57,717 nucleotides of DNA, taken from a virus. The notes below the pieces were generated by a model. It did not search any database. It was not told the origin of the DNA and was given only the letters and a program-made list of their open reading frames with translations. Below, in pieces: positions 50,716-57,655 of the stretch (positions are counted from its first letter, which is position 1; every line of letters begins with the position of its first letter). The stretch is taken from the IMG/VR virus record IMGVR_UViG_3300021961_000116, positions 1 to 57,717 of that record, one strand, 5' to 3'. A program made the position numbers and the translations under genes.

Positions 50716-50725
50716 ATTTGGAAAC
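50708..50725 (-). promoter_or_regulatory. hairpin around the start codon of the 135-aa gene
   Basis: GTTTCCA (50708-50714) and TGGAAAC (50719-50725), 4-nt loop. The ATG (50715-50713) sits partly in the loop and stem, so folding could limit translation; alternatively it is a DNA operator. Confidence 0.45.
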
Positions 50726-50731
50726 CTTTTT

Positions 50732-51229
50732 CTATTTAGCAAATGTGACTCTTATAGTTTCACCACCTGTAACGATTGCAGGTCTTACTTCTTCTCCTGT
50801 TTCAGGTAGATACACCGATGACTTCAATGTCTTTAGGAATGCTTCCCTTTCTTTCATCGCAGCCTTCGTAATCTCAAGGTCTTTGTTAAGGGCATCCCAA
50901 GCTGAGTCACCACAAGATGCGTAGTTATATTTAGCAGTTACCGATGGCTCTATCTTTGCTCCAAAGATCTGGGCGTTGCTACCTTTCGATAATCTCAACT
51001 CATCAATTGCTGATGGTCTAATCTCACTAATAACTTCATCCAAGATATCTCTCAACGCCATGAAATGAATCATCTTTCTAGATGGTGACATCTCGCCATC
51101 CAAGATAGGCATAGCAATTGCTTTAGCCGTATTTGCAATACTTGTTTTGGTAATGTTTTCAAAATCGAATGCTTTTGCTTCCTGCATTTCATTCGTTACA
51201 TCAATAATTTTAAATGCTGTCTTTGTCAT
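50732..51229 (-). CDS. hypothetical recombination-region protein, 165 aa
   Basis: Alpha-helical with a recurring phage pattern (RDILDEVISEIRPSAIDEL, a YNYASCGDSAW segment, LEITKAAMKEREAFLKTL, and a C-terminal GGETIRVTFAK). I have seen comparable proteins next to single-strand annealing genes in phages; their function is unknown. It lies in the operon between the Rad52-like and replication genes. Confidence 0.6.
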   Translation of the reverse strand: MTKTAFKIIDVTNEMQEAKAFDFENITKTSIANTAKAIAMPILDGEMSPSRKMIHFMALRDILDEVISEIRPSAIDELRLSKGSNAQIFGAKIEPSVTAKYNYASCGDSAWDALNKDLEITKAAMKEREAFLKTLKSSVYLPETGEEVRPAIVTGGETIRVTFAK

Positions 51230-51234
51230 AATTT

Positions 51235-51492
51235 TTAGTTGTTTAGTGTTTGTTTAATTTCTTTCCAATTGATTTTTTGTTTGCATTCAGGGCAATGTGT
51301 ATACTTTGTTATCCATCCCCTTCTACCATCTAGCTTTTCTTTTGTTGTTAAATGTTCCCCTAGTTGACCTAACTCATAATCTAATGTTGAAATTGTTACC
51401 TCTTCAGATTTGAATCTAGGGTTTACTATTGCTACGGTACAATCGCATCCAGATATATAATTCCAACCATTATATTTAAACATTTTTTTCAT
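51235..51492 (-). CDS. hypothetical protein with zinc-ribbon-like end, 85 aa
   Basis: N-terminus has CDC (residues 16-18) and the C-terminus CPECKQKI; together they could bind one zinc. Mostly beta. Start at ATG 51492 or 51483. Confidence 0.55.
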   Translation of the reverse strand: MKKMFKYNGWNYISGCDCTVAIVNPRFKSEEVTISTLDYELGQLGEHLTTKEKLDGRRGWITKYTHCPECKQKINWKEIKQTLNN

Positions 51493-51496
51493 AATT

Positions 51497-51907
51497 TTAT
51501 TTGCTAGTTATTTTTCTAATCTTTAAAATTAATTCTCTTGGTAATTTCTTTCTTCTGCCGTTGCAAAACCCTACGATTCGTTGATAGTCTTCCATCATAT
51601 CATGTGACTGACACATCTGCAATGCTGAATTATATTTACTTCTGATTAGGTTGTGCGTTTGCTTTGCAAGTTCTCTTACCTCTTCTTTTAAGCGTACATC
51701 TGGATGGTAATATTTAAGCGATTCGTTTAGCGTTTCTATAGATGCCCTAGTAACCATGCAAGATGACGCTCTCATCATTCGGTGGTAAAACTTTGGCTCA
51801 AGGTTATTAAGTTTGCAGAACGCTTGTACACTACCATATTGGTCAATGATTTTTTTAAAGTAGTCCATCACATCAGACGGACTACTTTGTAAATTAAAAG
51901 GCGACAT
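51497..51907 (-). CDS. hypothetical helical protein, 136 aa
   Basis: Start at ATG 51907 (MSPFNL), chosen because AGGAGG lies 9 nt upstream; the longer frame to 51970 overlaps a better small gene. The N-terminal half has an HTH-like pattern (VMDYFKKIIDQYGSVQAFCKLNNLEPKF is a helix-turn-helix candidate), and the C-terminus is basic. It might be a small transcription or replication regulator. Confidence 0.55.
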   Translation of the reverse strand: MSPFNLQSSPSDVMDYFKKIIDQYGSVQAFCKLNNLEPKFYHRMMRASSCMVTRASIETLNESLKYYHPDVRLKEEVRELAKQTHNLIRSKYNSALQMCQSHDMMEDYQRIVGFCNGRRKKLPRELILKIRKITSK

Positions 51908-52028
51908 CTTTAACATCCTCCTGTTTAATTCCCATTTGCGATAAATGCCATTTGACCATCTCCATTCCAATCTTATCTGCTCCTACACCATTCTTCATTA
52001 GCTGAATTAGTTTCTTTGTAGGACTCAT
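51894..52028 (-). CDS. hypothetical small protein, 44 aa
   Basis: ATG 52028 to TAA 51894. Sequence MSPTKKLIQLMKNGVGADKI... is helical with a basic start. Its 3' end contains the AGGAGG of the next gene and overlaps it by 14 nt, which supports the pair being translationally coupled. Confidence 0.5.
   Translation of the reverse strand: MSPTKKLIQLMKNGVGADKIGMEMVKWHLSQMGIKQEDVKDVAF
51917..51922 (-). promoter_or_regulatory. Shine-Dalgarno-like AGGAGG
   Basis: AGGAGG on the minus strand, 9 nt before ATG 51907. One of only two clear SD-like sites noticed in the window. Confidence 0.5.
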
Positions 52029-52035
52029 TATTTTT

Positions 52036-52581
52036 TTACTTGACTTCATTGTATTTTTCGGTTAATAGTTTAACAACTGCTTTATTACTTAATAGATTTG
52101 TGTACTTGGTTTTAACTGCTGAAAGTTCTGCTACACTTTTTACCGCTGATAGTTCAGTAGTAAATTCCGTAGGTACTGATTCAACACCTCTCCATATGTC
52201 AGCACCAATGCCTAAATAAGAGCCTACCTTTGTGATTGCATCGGTAGTTGAACCTTTGTATGCATCACCACAATCATCGTTTGATGAGCCTGCTATACAC
52301 TCGTAATAGATATTGTTTTCCGGTACTGAAAATGTGGTGTGAGTAACGCACATGTAGGTGGTTCTATCTTTACCAGCTTTTGTTACTGATTCGATTTTTT
52401 CCATTGACACTTCTCGTGTTCTGATTTGCCAGCCTCCAACACCAAAAACTTCATTGAGTCTATCAGTTACAAAGATAGCTTTGATGGTTGACATTCCTAC
52501 CTTTGATGGATGGTCTTTGATTGCCTCCGCTGGTAGTGGCTTGTTGATTAATGCGATTTGTTCTTTTGTTAGATTTGTCAT
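52036..52581 (-). CDS. Rad52-like single-strand annealing protein
   Basis: 181 aa. Matches the Rad52/Sak layout: PLPAEAIKDHPSKVGMSTIKAIFVTDRLNEVFGVGGWQI corresponds to the conserved 'rLnevfG.gW' start, then strands with THTTFSVPEN, and the typical end segment GDAYKGSTTDAITKVGSYLGIG. Such proteins anneal complementary single strands and drive phage recombination. Neighbouring SSB-like and nuclease genes support a recombination module. Confidence 0.8.
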   Translation of the reverse strand: MTNLTKEQIALINKPLPAEAIKDHPSKVGMSTIKAIFVTDRLNEVFGVGGWQIRTREVSMEKIESVTKAGKDRTTYMCVTHTTFSVPENNIYYECIAGSSNDDCGDAYKGSTTDAITKVGSYLGIGADIWRGVESVPTEFTTELSAVKSVAELSAVKTKYTNLLSNKAVVKLLTEKYNEVK

Positions 52582-52585
52582 AAAT

Positions 52586-52867
52586 TTACTTGTTTATTTT
52601 GTTTAAAATTGGTTCTACAATATCGTGCATTTCTATTATTAAGTCTTCGATGTCTTCTAAATTCCCTTGATCCTTCAGAAACCTAGAGATTGGAGCAGTT
52701 AGTTTAAGTAGGTTCTTCTCTACATCAGCCATCTTGTTGTACACATACTTGTCATGTGAATTGGTAGTATTACTACTACCTTTTATGCATGATATATGGT
52801 TGATTAACATTTGTGCGTGGATGTAAATCCCTACTACATTGTGCAAGTATGCTTCTTCGTTTTTCAT
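52586..52867 (-). CDS. hypothetical helical protein, 93 aa
   Basis: All-helical, no motifs; C-terminal helix DIEDLIIEMHDIVEPIL. It overlaps the upstream stop as ATGA and lies next to the Rad52-like gene. Unknown function. Confidence 0.6.
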   Translation of the reverse strand: MKNEEAYLHNVVGIYIHAQMLINHISCIKGSSNTTNSHDKYVYNKMADVEKNLLKLTAPISRFLKDQGNLEDIEDLIIEMHDIVEPILNKINK

Positions 52868-53193
52868 TTTACTGAACTATATTTTACTTCGATACAATCT
52901 AATACACCTTCTTGGGCATCTTCATCTGCTGATTCTCTAGTAGTATGTGTATATCTACTGAATCCTTGTTCGTACACATTAACCCAAACGGAATGTTCAA
53001 TAGGTTTCTTTACTTCTACTAAATCATATTCAGATGTATGCGATTCAGATTTTCCATCTTCGGCATTCCATAACATAGGAGATGGTGAGGTACTCGTGTA
53101 TATTAGAATACCCATCACATATTTATCGTGTATTCCCATTAGCTTTATATTATAGCCATTTCTTGTTTTGTACTCTTTGTTTAAGTCTATCAT
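52864..53193 (-). CDS. hypothetical protein, 109 aa
   Basis: Start at ATG 53193 (MIDLNKEYKTRNG); the upstream GTG is less likely because a promoter element would then be too close. Beta-rich, with an N-terminal MIDLNKEYKTRNGY pattern common in small phage proteins, ending CIEVKYSSVK. Function unknown. First gene of the recombination/replication unit. Confidence 0.6.
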   Translation of the reverse strand: MIDLNKEYKTRNGYNIKLMGIHDKYVMGILIYTSTSPSPMLWNAEDGKSESHTSEYDLVEVKKPIEHSVWVNVYEQGFSRYTHTTRESADEDAQEGVLDCIEVKYSSVK

Positions 53194-53216
53194 TTTTTTT
53201 AGTTTTAGTTTGTTCA

Positions 53217-53248
53217 CAAATGTAGTTTATATTAATTTAAATACGCAA
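53217..53248 (-). promoter_or_regulatory. promoter of the recombination/replication unit
   Basis: Minus strand TTG (53248 to 53246), 21 nt, TACATTTG (53224 to 53217), then 23 nt to ATG 53193. Confidence 0.5.
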
Positions 53249-53249
53249 T

Positions 53250-53810
53250 TTATTTTAAAATATTTTTCAATTTATTGATATAATTGCTGTCTTCTGCATA
53301 TCTGCTACCCAAATATGCTATATACTCCGATTCTGATTTGATGTTGGAGGTATACTTGCATGAGTATAGGGCATAATCTAGCACCGACTCTCGCCAAGAA
53401 TTGTAGGTAGCATGGTTATACTGCTCACCTGTAGCAGTAGTTGCCCTAATAGATGGTTGTTTCATGCCGAATAGATTATTATTCTCCTCGAATATTTTGG
53501 ATCGAAAGTTTCCAGATTCTAATTTTGCTTGGGCAAATACGATGTTTGGGTATTTTACATTAAGTTCAACTAGATATTGCTTCAATTTTTGCTCAGTAAA
53601 TACATCTTTTTGGTGTGGAATTGCATAGATTCCATCCGAATTTATAACGATATCGTTAGAAATTATACCGAAACCTAGCCAAAATCCAAGAAAAGAGGAT
53701 AGTAAAAGTAAACCGATGGCCTTCTTCCAAGAGAATAGTTTCATCTCTAGTGTTTTTGTGTCGTTTAAATAGATTCGCTTGCTCATAACTTGAATGTTTT
53801 TAATTTTCAT
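53250..53810 (-). CDS. membrane-anchored glucosaminidase-like protein
   Basis: 186 aa. A hydrophobic segment (residues about 31-52, AIGLLLLSSFLGFWLGFGI) anchors it. The rest matches the GH73/Bax-like N-acetylglucosaminidase fold: AQAKLESGNFRSKIFEENNNLFGMK (catalytic Glu in the LESG motif), TATGEQYNHATYNSWRESVLDYALY and YIAYLGSRYAED. It would cleave peptidoglycan glycan strands from the periplasmic side. It lies in the early region, away from the lysis genes. Confidence 0.75.
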   Translation of the reverse strand: MKIKNIQVMSKRIYLNDTKTLEMKLFSWKKAIGLLLLSSFLGFWLGFGIISNDIVINSDGIYAIPHQKDVFTEQKLKQYLVELNVKYPNIVFAQAKLESGNFRSKIFEENNNLFGMKQPSIRATTATGEQYNHATYNSWRESVLDYALYSCKYTSNIKSESEYIAYLGSRYAEDSNYINKLKNILK

Positions 53811-53875
53811 TTGTAATTTGGTTAAATTGATTAACTTTTATTTGCTATTTTATTGAACATCAGTAGTTTTATAAA

Positions 53876-53968
53876 CTATTTCCTGTTGCTTAATTTCCAT
53901 CTTCTATACATTTCTTTTAGTATAGAAAAGCCATAGACTGCTATTAGCAGATATGCAAAGCCTCTCAT
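53876..53968 (-). CDS. small membrane peptide, 30 aa (tentative)
   Basis: ATG 53968 to TAG 53876, coupled to the 77-aa gene by an ATGA overlap. One hydrophobic helix (GFAYLLIAVYGFSIL) followed by a basic end (YRRWKLSNRK). Short, but topology and coupling are coherent. Confidence 0.45.
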   Translation of the reverse strand: MRGFAYLLIAVYGFSILKEMYRRWKLSNRK

Positions 53969-54198
53969 TTGCTTAAAGATTTAAATAGTGCTTGGCTCAA
54001 TATACCCATCGGTTGATAGGTCTTGCTTCCAATCTTAGCATGTAGGCTTAGTCTACCATTTTGAATAGCAAACAATAGGTTATCTTTATCTGGAATAGAA
54101 TTAATATAATCTACAGCCTCCTTGAATGTGGGATATTGGTATGTCGACTTCATTTGTATTTCTTCTTTTTTATATTTAAATATGAATTGCTCTTCCAT
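53965..54198 (-). CDS. hypothetical protein, 77 aa
   Basis: Small alpha-beta protein; a YPTFKEAVDYINSIPDKDNLLFAI helix-strand core and a LHAKIGSKTYQPMG strand. The start overlaps the preceding gene by 23 nt (ATG near 54162 would remove most of it). Unknown family. Confidence 0.55.
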   Translation of the reverse strand: MEEQFIFKYKKEEIQMKSTYQYPTFKEAVDYINSIPDKDNLLFAIQNGRLSLHAKIGSKTYQPMGILSQALFKSLSK

Positions 54199-54361
54199 TG
54201 CGTAAATCCTCCAAGTATTGTTTCCTAAAATTGTCGTTGTATTGTTTCTTGTTCAGTTCCGTTAAAAGATAATAGCCTTGCATCATCTTGTGTGGGATCT
54301 GGTCAGCGATTGCTTGTTGGTATAGCCTTGCTACCCTTCTAATTCTATTTTCGTAGTTCAT
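54176..54361 (-). CDS. hypothetical basic helical protein, 61 aa
   Basis: Arg/Lys/Gln-rich helices (NRIRRVARLYQQAIADQI, RKQYLEDLRNGR). Its start overlaps the upstream stop (TAATG). Possibly nucleic-acid binding. Confidence 0.6.
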   Translation of the reverse strand: MNYENRIRRVARLYQQAIADQIPHKMMQGYYLLTELNKKQYNDNFRKQYLEDLRNGRAIHI

Positions 54362-54714
54362 TACTTCTTAATTTTAAAATTATATCCAAGTTTAGCAACT
54401 AATTCCTCCATTGTGTATTCGGGAATTGGATTTAGAAACGATTCGTACTCCTCTTTGGTAACAAATGAACCTTTTATTTTATAATAACCATCAGAATTTT
54501 TAAAAGTTAATTTTTTACTATTATCATCGTAGGTTTCTACACTCCAATAACCATCAGAATTTCTATAGGTTAATAATTTACCATTATCATCGTAGGTTTT
54601 TTTAATCCACCTACCATCATAACTTTCCCAATAAGCCACATCCCCTTTCTTATCCTTGATAACGATAGGAAATTCAACATTTGTTCTGTCTGTGATTTTA
54701 AGTTCTATATTCAT
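54361..54714 (-). CDS. YDDNGK repeat protein, 117 aa
   Basis: Contains three or so tandem 20-23-residue repeats of the form TYDDNGKLLTYRNSDGYW (MORN/YwqK-like beta-hairpin repeats), about residues 30-85, then a helical C-terminus. Such repeat proteins recur in phages; their role is unknown, perhaps a scaffold for protein contacts. Confidence 0.65.
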   Translation of the reverse strand: MNIELKITDRTNVEFPIVIKDKKGDVAYWESYDGRWIKKTYDDNGKLLTYRNSDGYWSVETYDDNSKKLTFKNSDGYYKIKGSFVTKEEYESFLNPIPEYTMEELVAKLGYNFKIKK

Positions 54715-54715
54715 A

Positions 54716-54955
54716 TTATTTGCATTTTAAAATTACATTGTAATAGTAATCGTATAGCCAATTAAATATATCTTGTGCCTTTTCAGAATAAGTAGTGATA
54801 CCATCTGTAGCAGATACATATAGAATATCATTTTCCTCTTCCGTTAGTGAATAATATCCAAATAATTGGAATTTTGTTTGTTCGTGTGCTAGTTCCGATG
54901 CAAGTTCTACGATATTAACCAATACCATAGATTCATTTTGTGTTTGTGTCTTCAT
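54716..54955 (-). CDS. hypothetical protein, 79 aa
   Basis: Helical N-terminus (LVNIVELASELAHEQ), then a beta hairpin and aromatic C-terminus (FNWLYDYYYNVIL). Unknown. Confidence 0.55.
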   Translation of the reverse strand: MKTQTQNESMVLVNIVELASELAHEQTKFQLFGYYSLTEEENDILYVSATDGITTYSEKAQDIFNWLYDYYYNVILKCK

Positions 54956-54956
54956 T

Positions 54957-55334
54957 TTACTTATTAAATTTATTGTTTAAAAATTCTACCATGCAATCAT
55001 ATTCCGATTTATGAGCATTATTATAAATACTATTCTCGTATTCCTTTAGCAATTCACATCCCTCTTCAAATTGAATATCGTAAGGCAGTTCTGCAAAATC
55101 TTTATTGCAACATTGTATAAGTTTTAGGAATAAATAAATTTGATATGCATCTTCAGATTCCGTTTCATAGCTATCGAATTGATAGTTATCGGTATTAACC
55201 ATGTCGCAATTAATGCTAGATAAAAACCAAGTTACTGACCATACCATTCCATTATCCTCTGCCCATTGTAATCTTTCTTCTTTTGTTTGCTCTACCATTC
55301 CAAATGGTGATGCAAATATTCTAGTTTCTTTCAT
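54957..55334 (-). CDS. hypothetical acidic protein, 125 aa
   Basis: Acidic and mostly helical, with an N-terminal FASPFGMVEQTKEERLQWAEDNG segment and a C-terminal DCMVEFLNNKF. No motif. Highly acidic early proteins may act as host inhibitors or DNA mimics, but there is no direct evidence here. Confidence 0.55.
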   Translation of the reverse strand: MKETRIFASPFGMVEQTKEERLQWAEDNGMVWSVTWFLSSINCDMVNTDNYQFDSYETESEDAYQIYLFLKLIQCCNKDFAELPYDIQFEEGCELLKEYENSIYNNAHKSEYDCMVEFLNNKFNK

Positions 55335-55335
55335 G

Positions 55336-55560
55336 TTAGTTTGATGCTAAATATAAACCTCTTGGAGTTAATTTACCTACTTCTATTCCAATATCTAATC
55401 CATTTTCTAATGCTTCGCTTAGTTGTGTGAATCCTTCCACTAAACTTTCGCTCTCATCATCATGTAAAATATACAATTCAAATAGCCCATTTAAATAAAT
55501 TTCTTTTGCTTTGTTGGTTACAATTAACCACACAAAACCATCTATTACTTTTGTCTTCAT
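55336..55560 (-). CDS. hypothetical protein, 74 aa
   Basis: Small alpha-beta protein: strands FVWLIVTNKAKEIY and LFELYILHDD, a helix, and a strand ending LTPRGLYLASN. It has the shape of small phage 'DUF' proteins that follow VWLIVT-type starts. Unknown. Confidence 0.55.
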   Translation of the reverse strand: MKTKVIDGFVWLIVTNKAKEIYLNGLFELYILHDDESESLVEGFTQLSEALENGLDIGIEVGKLTPRGLYLASN

Positions 55561-55581
55561 TTTGTTTTAGTTTAATATTGT

Positions 55582-55773
55582 TTATAATTCTTTTTTTTCA
55601 AATAATAAGTTATTAATATTATCCCAATTTGAGTTTAAAAATAATTGGCGTAAAATTTGTTCCTGCATGCCGATTTTTGTTAAAATATATTCAGTTGTTT
55701 CGCCATCAATATCCATGTCTTTGCATAGCTTGATTATATCCAATACTTTTTGTTCTTTAGTTAAATTTTCCAT
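55582..55773 (-). CDS. hypothetical helical protein, 63 aa
   Basis: Helical and acidic with LDIIKLCKDMDIDGETTEYIL; no motif. In the run of early small genes, close spacing on both sides. Confidence 0.55.
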   Translation of the reverse strand: MENLTKEQKVLDIIKLCKDMDIDGETTEYILTKIGMQEQILRQLFLNSNWDNINNLLFEKKEL

Positions 55774-55774
55774 G

Positions 55775-56080
55775 TTATTTTAGTTTAGTTAAATCAAATT
55801 CTTTAAATACTATTTCTGCTTCAATTCTATCTTTGCATTCACCTCCATAGTAATATGCTCGCCACATATCACCATCTTCCTCACCAACACCATGTAAAAG
55901 GAATAATACCTTTGGATGTTTTTTAGATATGGTTTTCATATCCTCATGGTGTTCATACCATTTGCAATCATCATCAAACAGGTGTTCATATTTTACCATG
56001 TCGCATAATTCTTTTTTGTAATCGATATTAGAATCTCCGCCTTGTAAGATTTCTAAATCATATCTAGTGTAATAACCCAT
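55775..56080 (-). CDS. hypothetical phage protein (MGYYT...D family), 101 aa
   Basis: Starts MGYYTRYDLEI and has a later HGVGEEDGDMWRAYYYGGE segment, a pattern shared by many small phage proteins of unknown function. Acidic, mixed alpha/beta. Stop-start junction with the upstream gene overlaps by one base (TAATG). Confidence 0.65.
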   Translation of the reverse strand: MGYYTRYDLEILQGGDSNIDYKKELCDMVKYEHLFDDDCKWYEHHEDMKTISKKHPKVLFLLHGVGEEDGDMWRAYYYGGECKDRIEAEIVFKEFDLTKLK

Positions 56081-56301
56081 TAGTTTCTTTTTTTAGTTAC
56101 CTGTTCAATTATTTGATATTTGTCATTTAATGGTAGGTTATACCAATCATCCCTCAATGTATCTAGCATTAGTTCTACCGCATCATTCTCTAGTCCATGC
56201 AGACTATACCCAAACTGCTCTTCTAATTCATCGAATGTCATTGTTCCAAAGAAGATATGTAAACCTTCTTGTACTTTTGTAATGTTGTCTAATAGTTTCA
56301 T
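56080..56301 (-). CDS. hypothetical protein, 73 aa
   Basis: Helical acidic protein with FDELEEQFGYSLHGLENDAVELML. Next gene starts on its stop (TAATG). Unknown. Confidence 0.55.
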   Translation of the reverse strand: MKLLDNITKVQEGLHIFFGTMTFDELEEQFGYSLHGLENDAVELMLDTLRDDWYNLPLNDKYQIIEQVTKKRN

Positions 56302-56305
56302 ATTT

Positions 56306-56542
56306 TTATAGTTCTAAATTATATCCAATTTCTTCTAACTCTATTTTTAAATCTTTGTACTGCTCGAATGATGCATCTATCAATTCATCTAGCAATTCGA
56401 TTGAACATGCTGAATGCTGTCCTATGTGCATGTATGAATCTACCATTGTTTTACCATACAACTGCTCATTGTACAGGTTGTCGGGGAAGATAGCTATTGC
56501 CTCATCTTGAAGCATCTTAAATACTACTTTTGTCTTTGTCAT
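56306..56542 (-). CDS. hypothetical acidic protein, 78 aa
   Basis: Short alpha-beta protein; residues 5-30 contain VFKMLQDEAIAIFPD, a pattern found in small phage proteins with 'AIFP' motifs. Unknown. Confidence 0.55.
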   Translation of the reverse strand: MTKTKVVFKMLQDEAIAIFPDNLYNEQLYGKTMVDSYMHIGQHSACSIELLDELIDASFEQYKDLKIELEEIGYNLEL

Positions 56543-56558
56543 TTTGTTTTAGTTTAAA

Positions 56559-56945
56559 TTATTGCTCACCTACAAATATTAATATATTGTTAACTAGAAT
56601 ATATTCCATGTCCGAATCGGATTCCCAATGAGTATAATAATTGTCATCTTCTCCCATTTCCATTTCTTTTACTTCATTAGCGGTATACTTTGTGTTTAAG
56701 CATTCATCACTGCAATAATATTCACCACCACCATTAATCACATATCCATCATTCATCCCATCTTCACAACAACTACATTGCCTTGCGAATTTAAATTCCT
56801 TTGGCATAATCATTAACATTATCCTATGGATGTTGTCAATTTGATTTTCTACATCGTATTCGTTTACAGCTTCCGCCAAATCATTTTCGTAATAGTCTTC
56901 TAAAATTGCCTTGCAATTATTCAAAGTTTCAATTAATTCTTTCAT
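56559..56945 (-). CDS. zinc-binding protein candidate, 128 aa
   Basis: Residues 56-82 hold RQCSCCEDGMNDGY followed by EYYCSDECL: paired CxxC/CxxxC-like sites that fit a zinc finger. The N-terminal 50 residues are helical and acidic. It could be an early transcription or takeover factor. Confidence 0.6.
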   Translation of the reverse strand: MKELIETLNNCKAILEDYYENDLAEAVNEYDVENQIDNIHRIMLMIMPKEFKFARQCSCCEDGMNDGYVINGGGEYYCSDECLNTKYTANEVKEMEMGEDDNYYTHWESDSDMEYILVNNILIFVGEQ

Positions 56946-56951
56946 ATCGTT

Positions 56952-57185
56952 TTATTTTTTTAACATTTGTTTTAATTCATTTTTAATCTCTTTTGCTTTG
57001 TCGCCTTTCCATGTGCTAGCATTCGATAAAAAGTATAGCACTATGGTTTTAGCATCATCCATGTAATATTTGTCATGTATGCTATTTAAACTGCCCATAG
57101 CACTTAAGTATGGTTCTGCACCATAGTTTACTTTAGTCCAATTCATTCTAATTTCTTTTGCGATTTGATTTAATGTTCTTTCCAT
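56952..57185 (-). CDS. hypothetical protein, 77 aa
   Basis: Helical; N-terminal ERTLNQIAKEIRMNW resembles small phage helix proteins, and the C-terminus is basic (KGDKAKEIKNELKQMLKK). Unknown. Confidence 0.55.
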   Translation of the reverse strand: MERTLNQIAKEIRMNWTKVNYGAEPYLSAMGSLNSIHDKYYMDDAKTIVLYFLSNASTWKGDKAKEIKNELKQMLKK

Positions 57186-57206
57186 TTTTTGTCTTTTTTT
57201 AATTGT

Positions 57207-57389
57207 TTAATTTATATACTCTTTTTTAAAATAAATGTATGCTTGTTTTCTAGTCATGCTTATGCTATATTGACTGCATTGGCTTAGGTATTCATTAACG
57301 CTAATTTTAATAACATTATCTGATTTTAACCAATTTAAAAAACTTCTATAATTGGTTAAGTTTTTCCTTACTGACAACATAAATCCCAT
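57207..57389 (-). CDS. hypothetical protein, 60 aa
   Basis: Basic, Tyr/Ser-rich, no motif. It overlaps the upstream gene by 22 nt; ATG 57380 would shorten that to 13 nt. Confidence 0.5.
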   Translation of the reverse strand: MGFMLSVRKNLTNYRSFLNWLKSDNVIKISVNEYLSQCSQYSISMTRKQAYIYFKKEYIN

Positions 57390-57655
57390 GCCTCCATAGT
57401 TTTAATATTTCTACCATTTAGCCCAAGCATTTCTACTATAAATTTAGCTAGCTTTTTTTGGCCTTGTTCCGTATCTAATCTATTAGTACCAATTGCTTTA
57501 ACAATGTACGAAGGCTCGCATCCTAATACTCTAGAACAAAATTTTATATCCTGTCCTAAGTAAAACGATTTTTTTGTTTTTTTAGTTTCGCAAGTTAATG
57601 TCCATTCGTAAGAAAAGCCATAACTGCCTTGTGTGATTTCTAGATTTGCTTTCAT
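57368..57655 (-). CDS. hypothetical early protein, 95 aa
   Basis: First gene of the leftward early block. Mixed alpha/beta with SYGFSYEWTLTCETKK (beta) and a helical C-terminus (KKLAKFIVEMLGLNG). No TAnnTTTG element is seen within the 62 nt to the window edge; the promoter may lie across the junction if the genome is circular. Confidence 0.6.
   Translation of the reverse strand: MKANLEITQGSYGFSYEWTLTCETKKTKKSFYLGQDIKFCSRVLGCEPSYIVKAIGTNRLDTEQGQKKLAKFIVEMLGLNGRNIKTMEAWDLCCQ

Noticed and set aside
52811-53155. 114-codon plus-strand frame in the early region
   Set aside because: It lies opposite a well-spaced operon gene and across its promoter-side start; no independent support.
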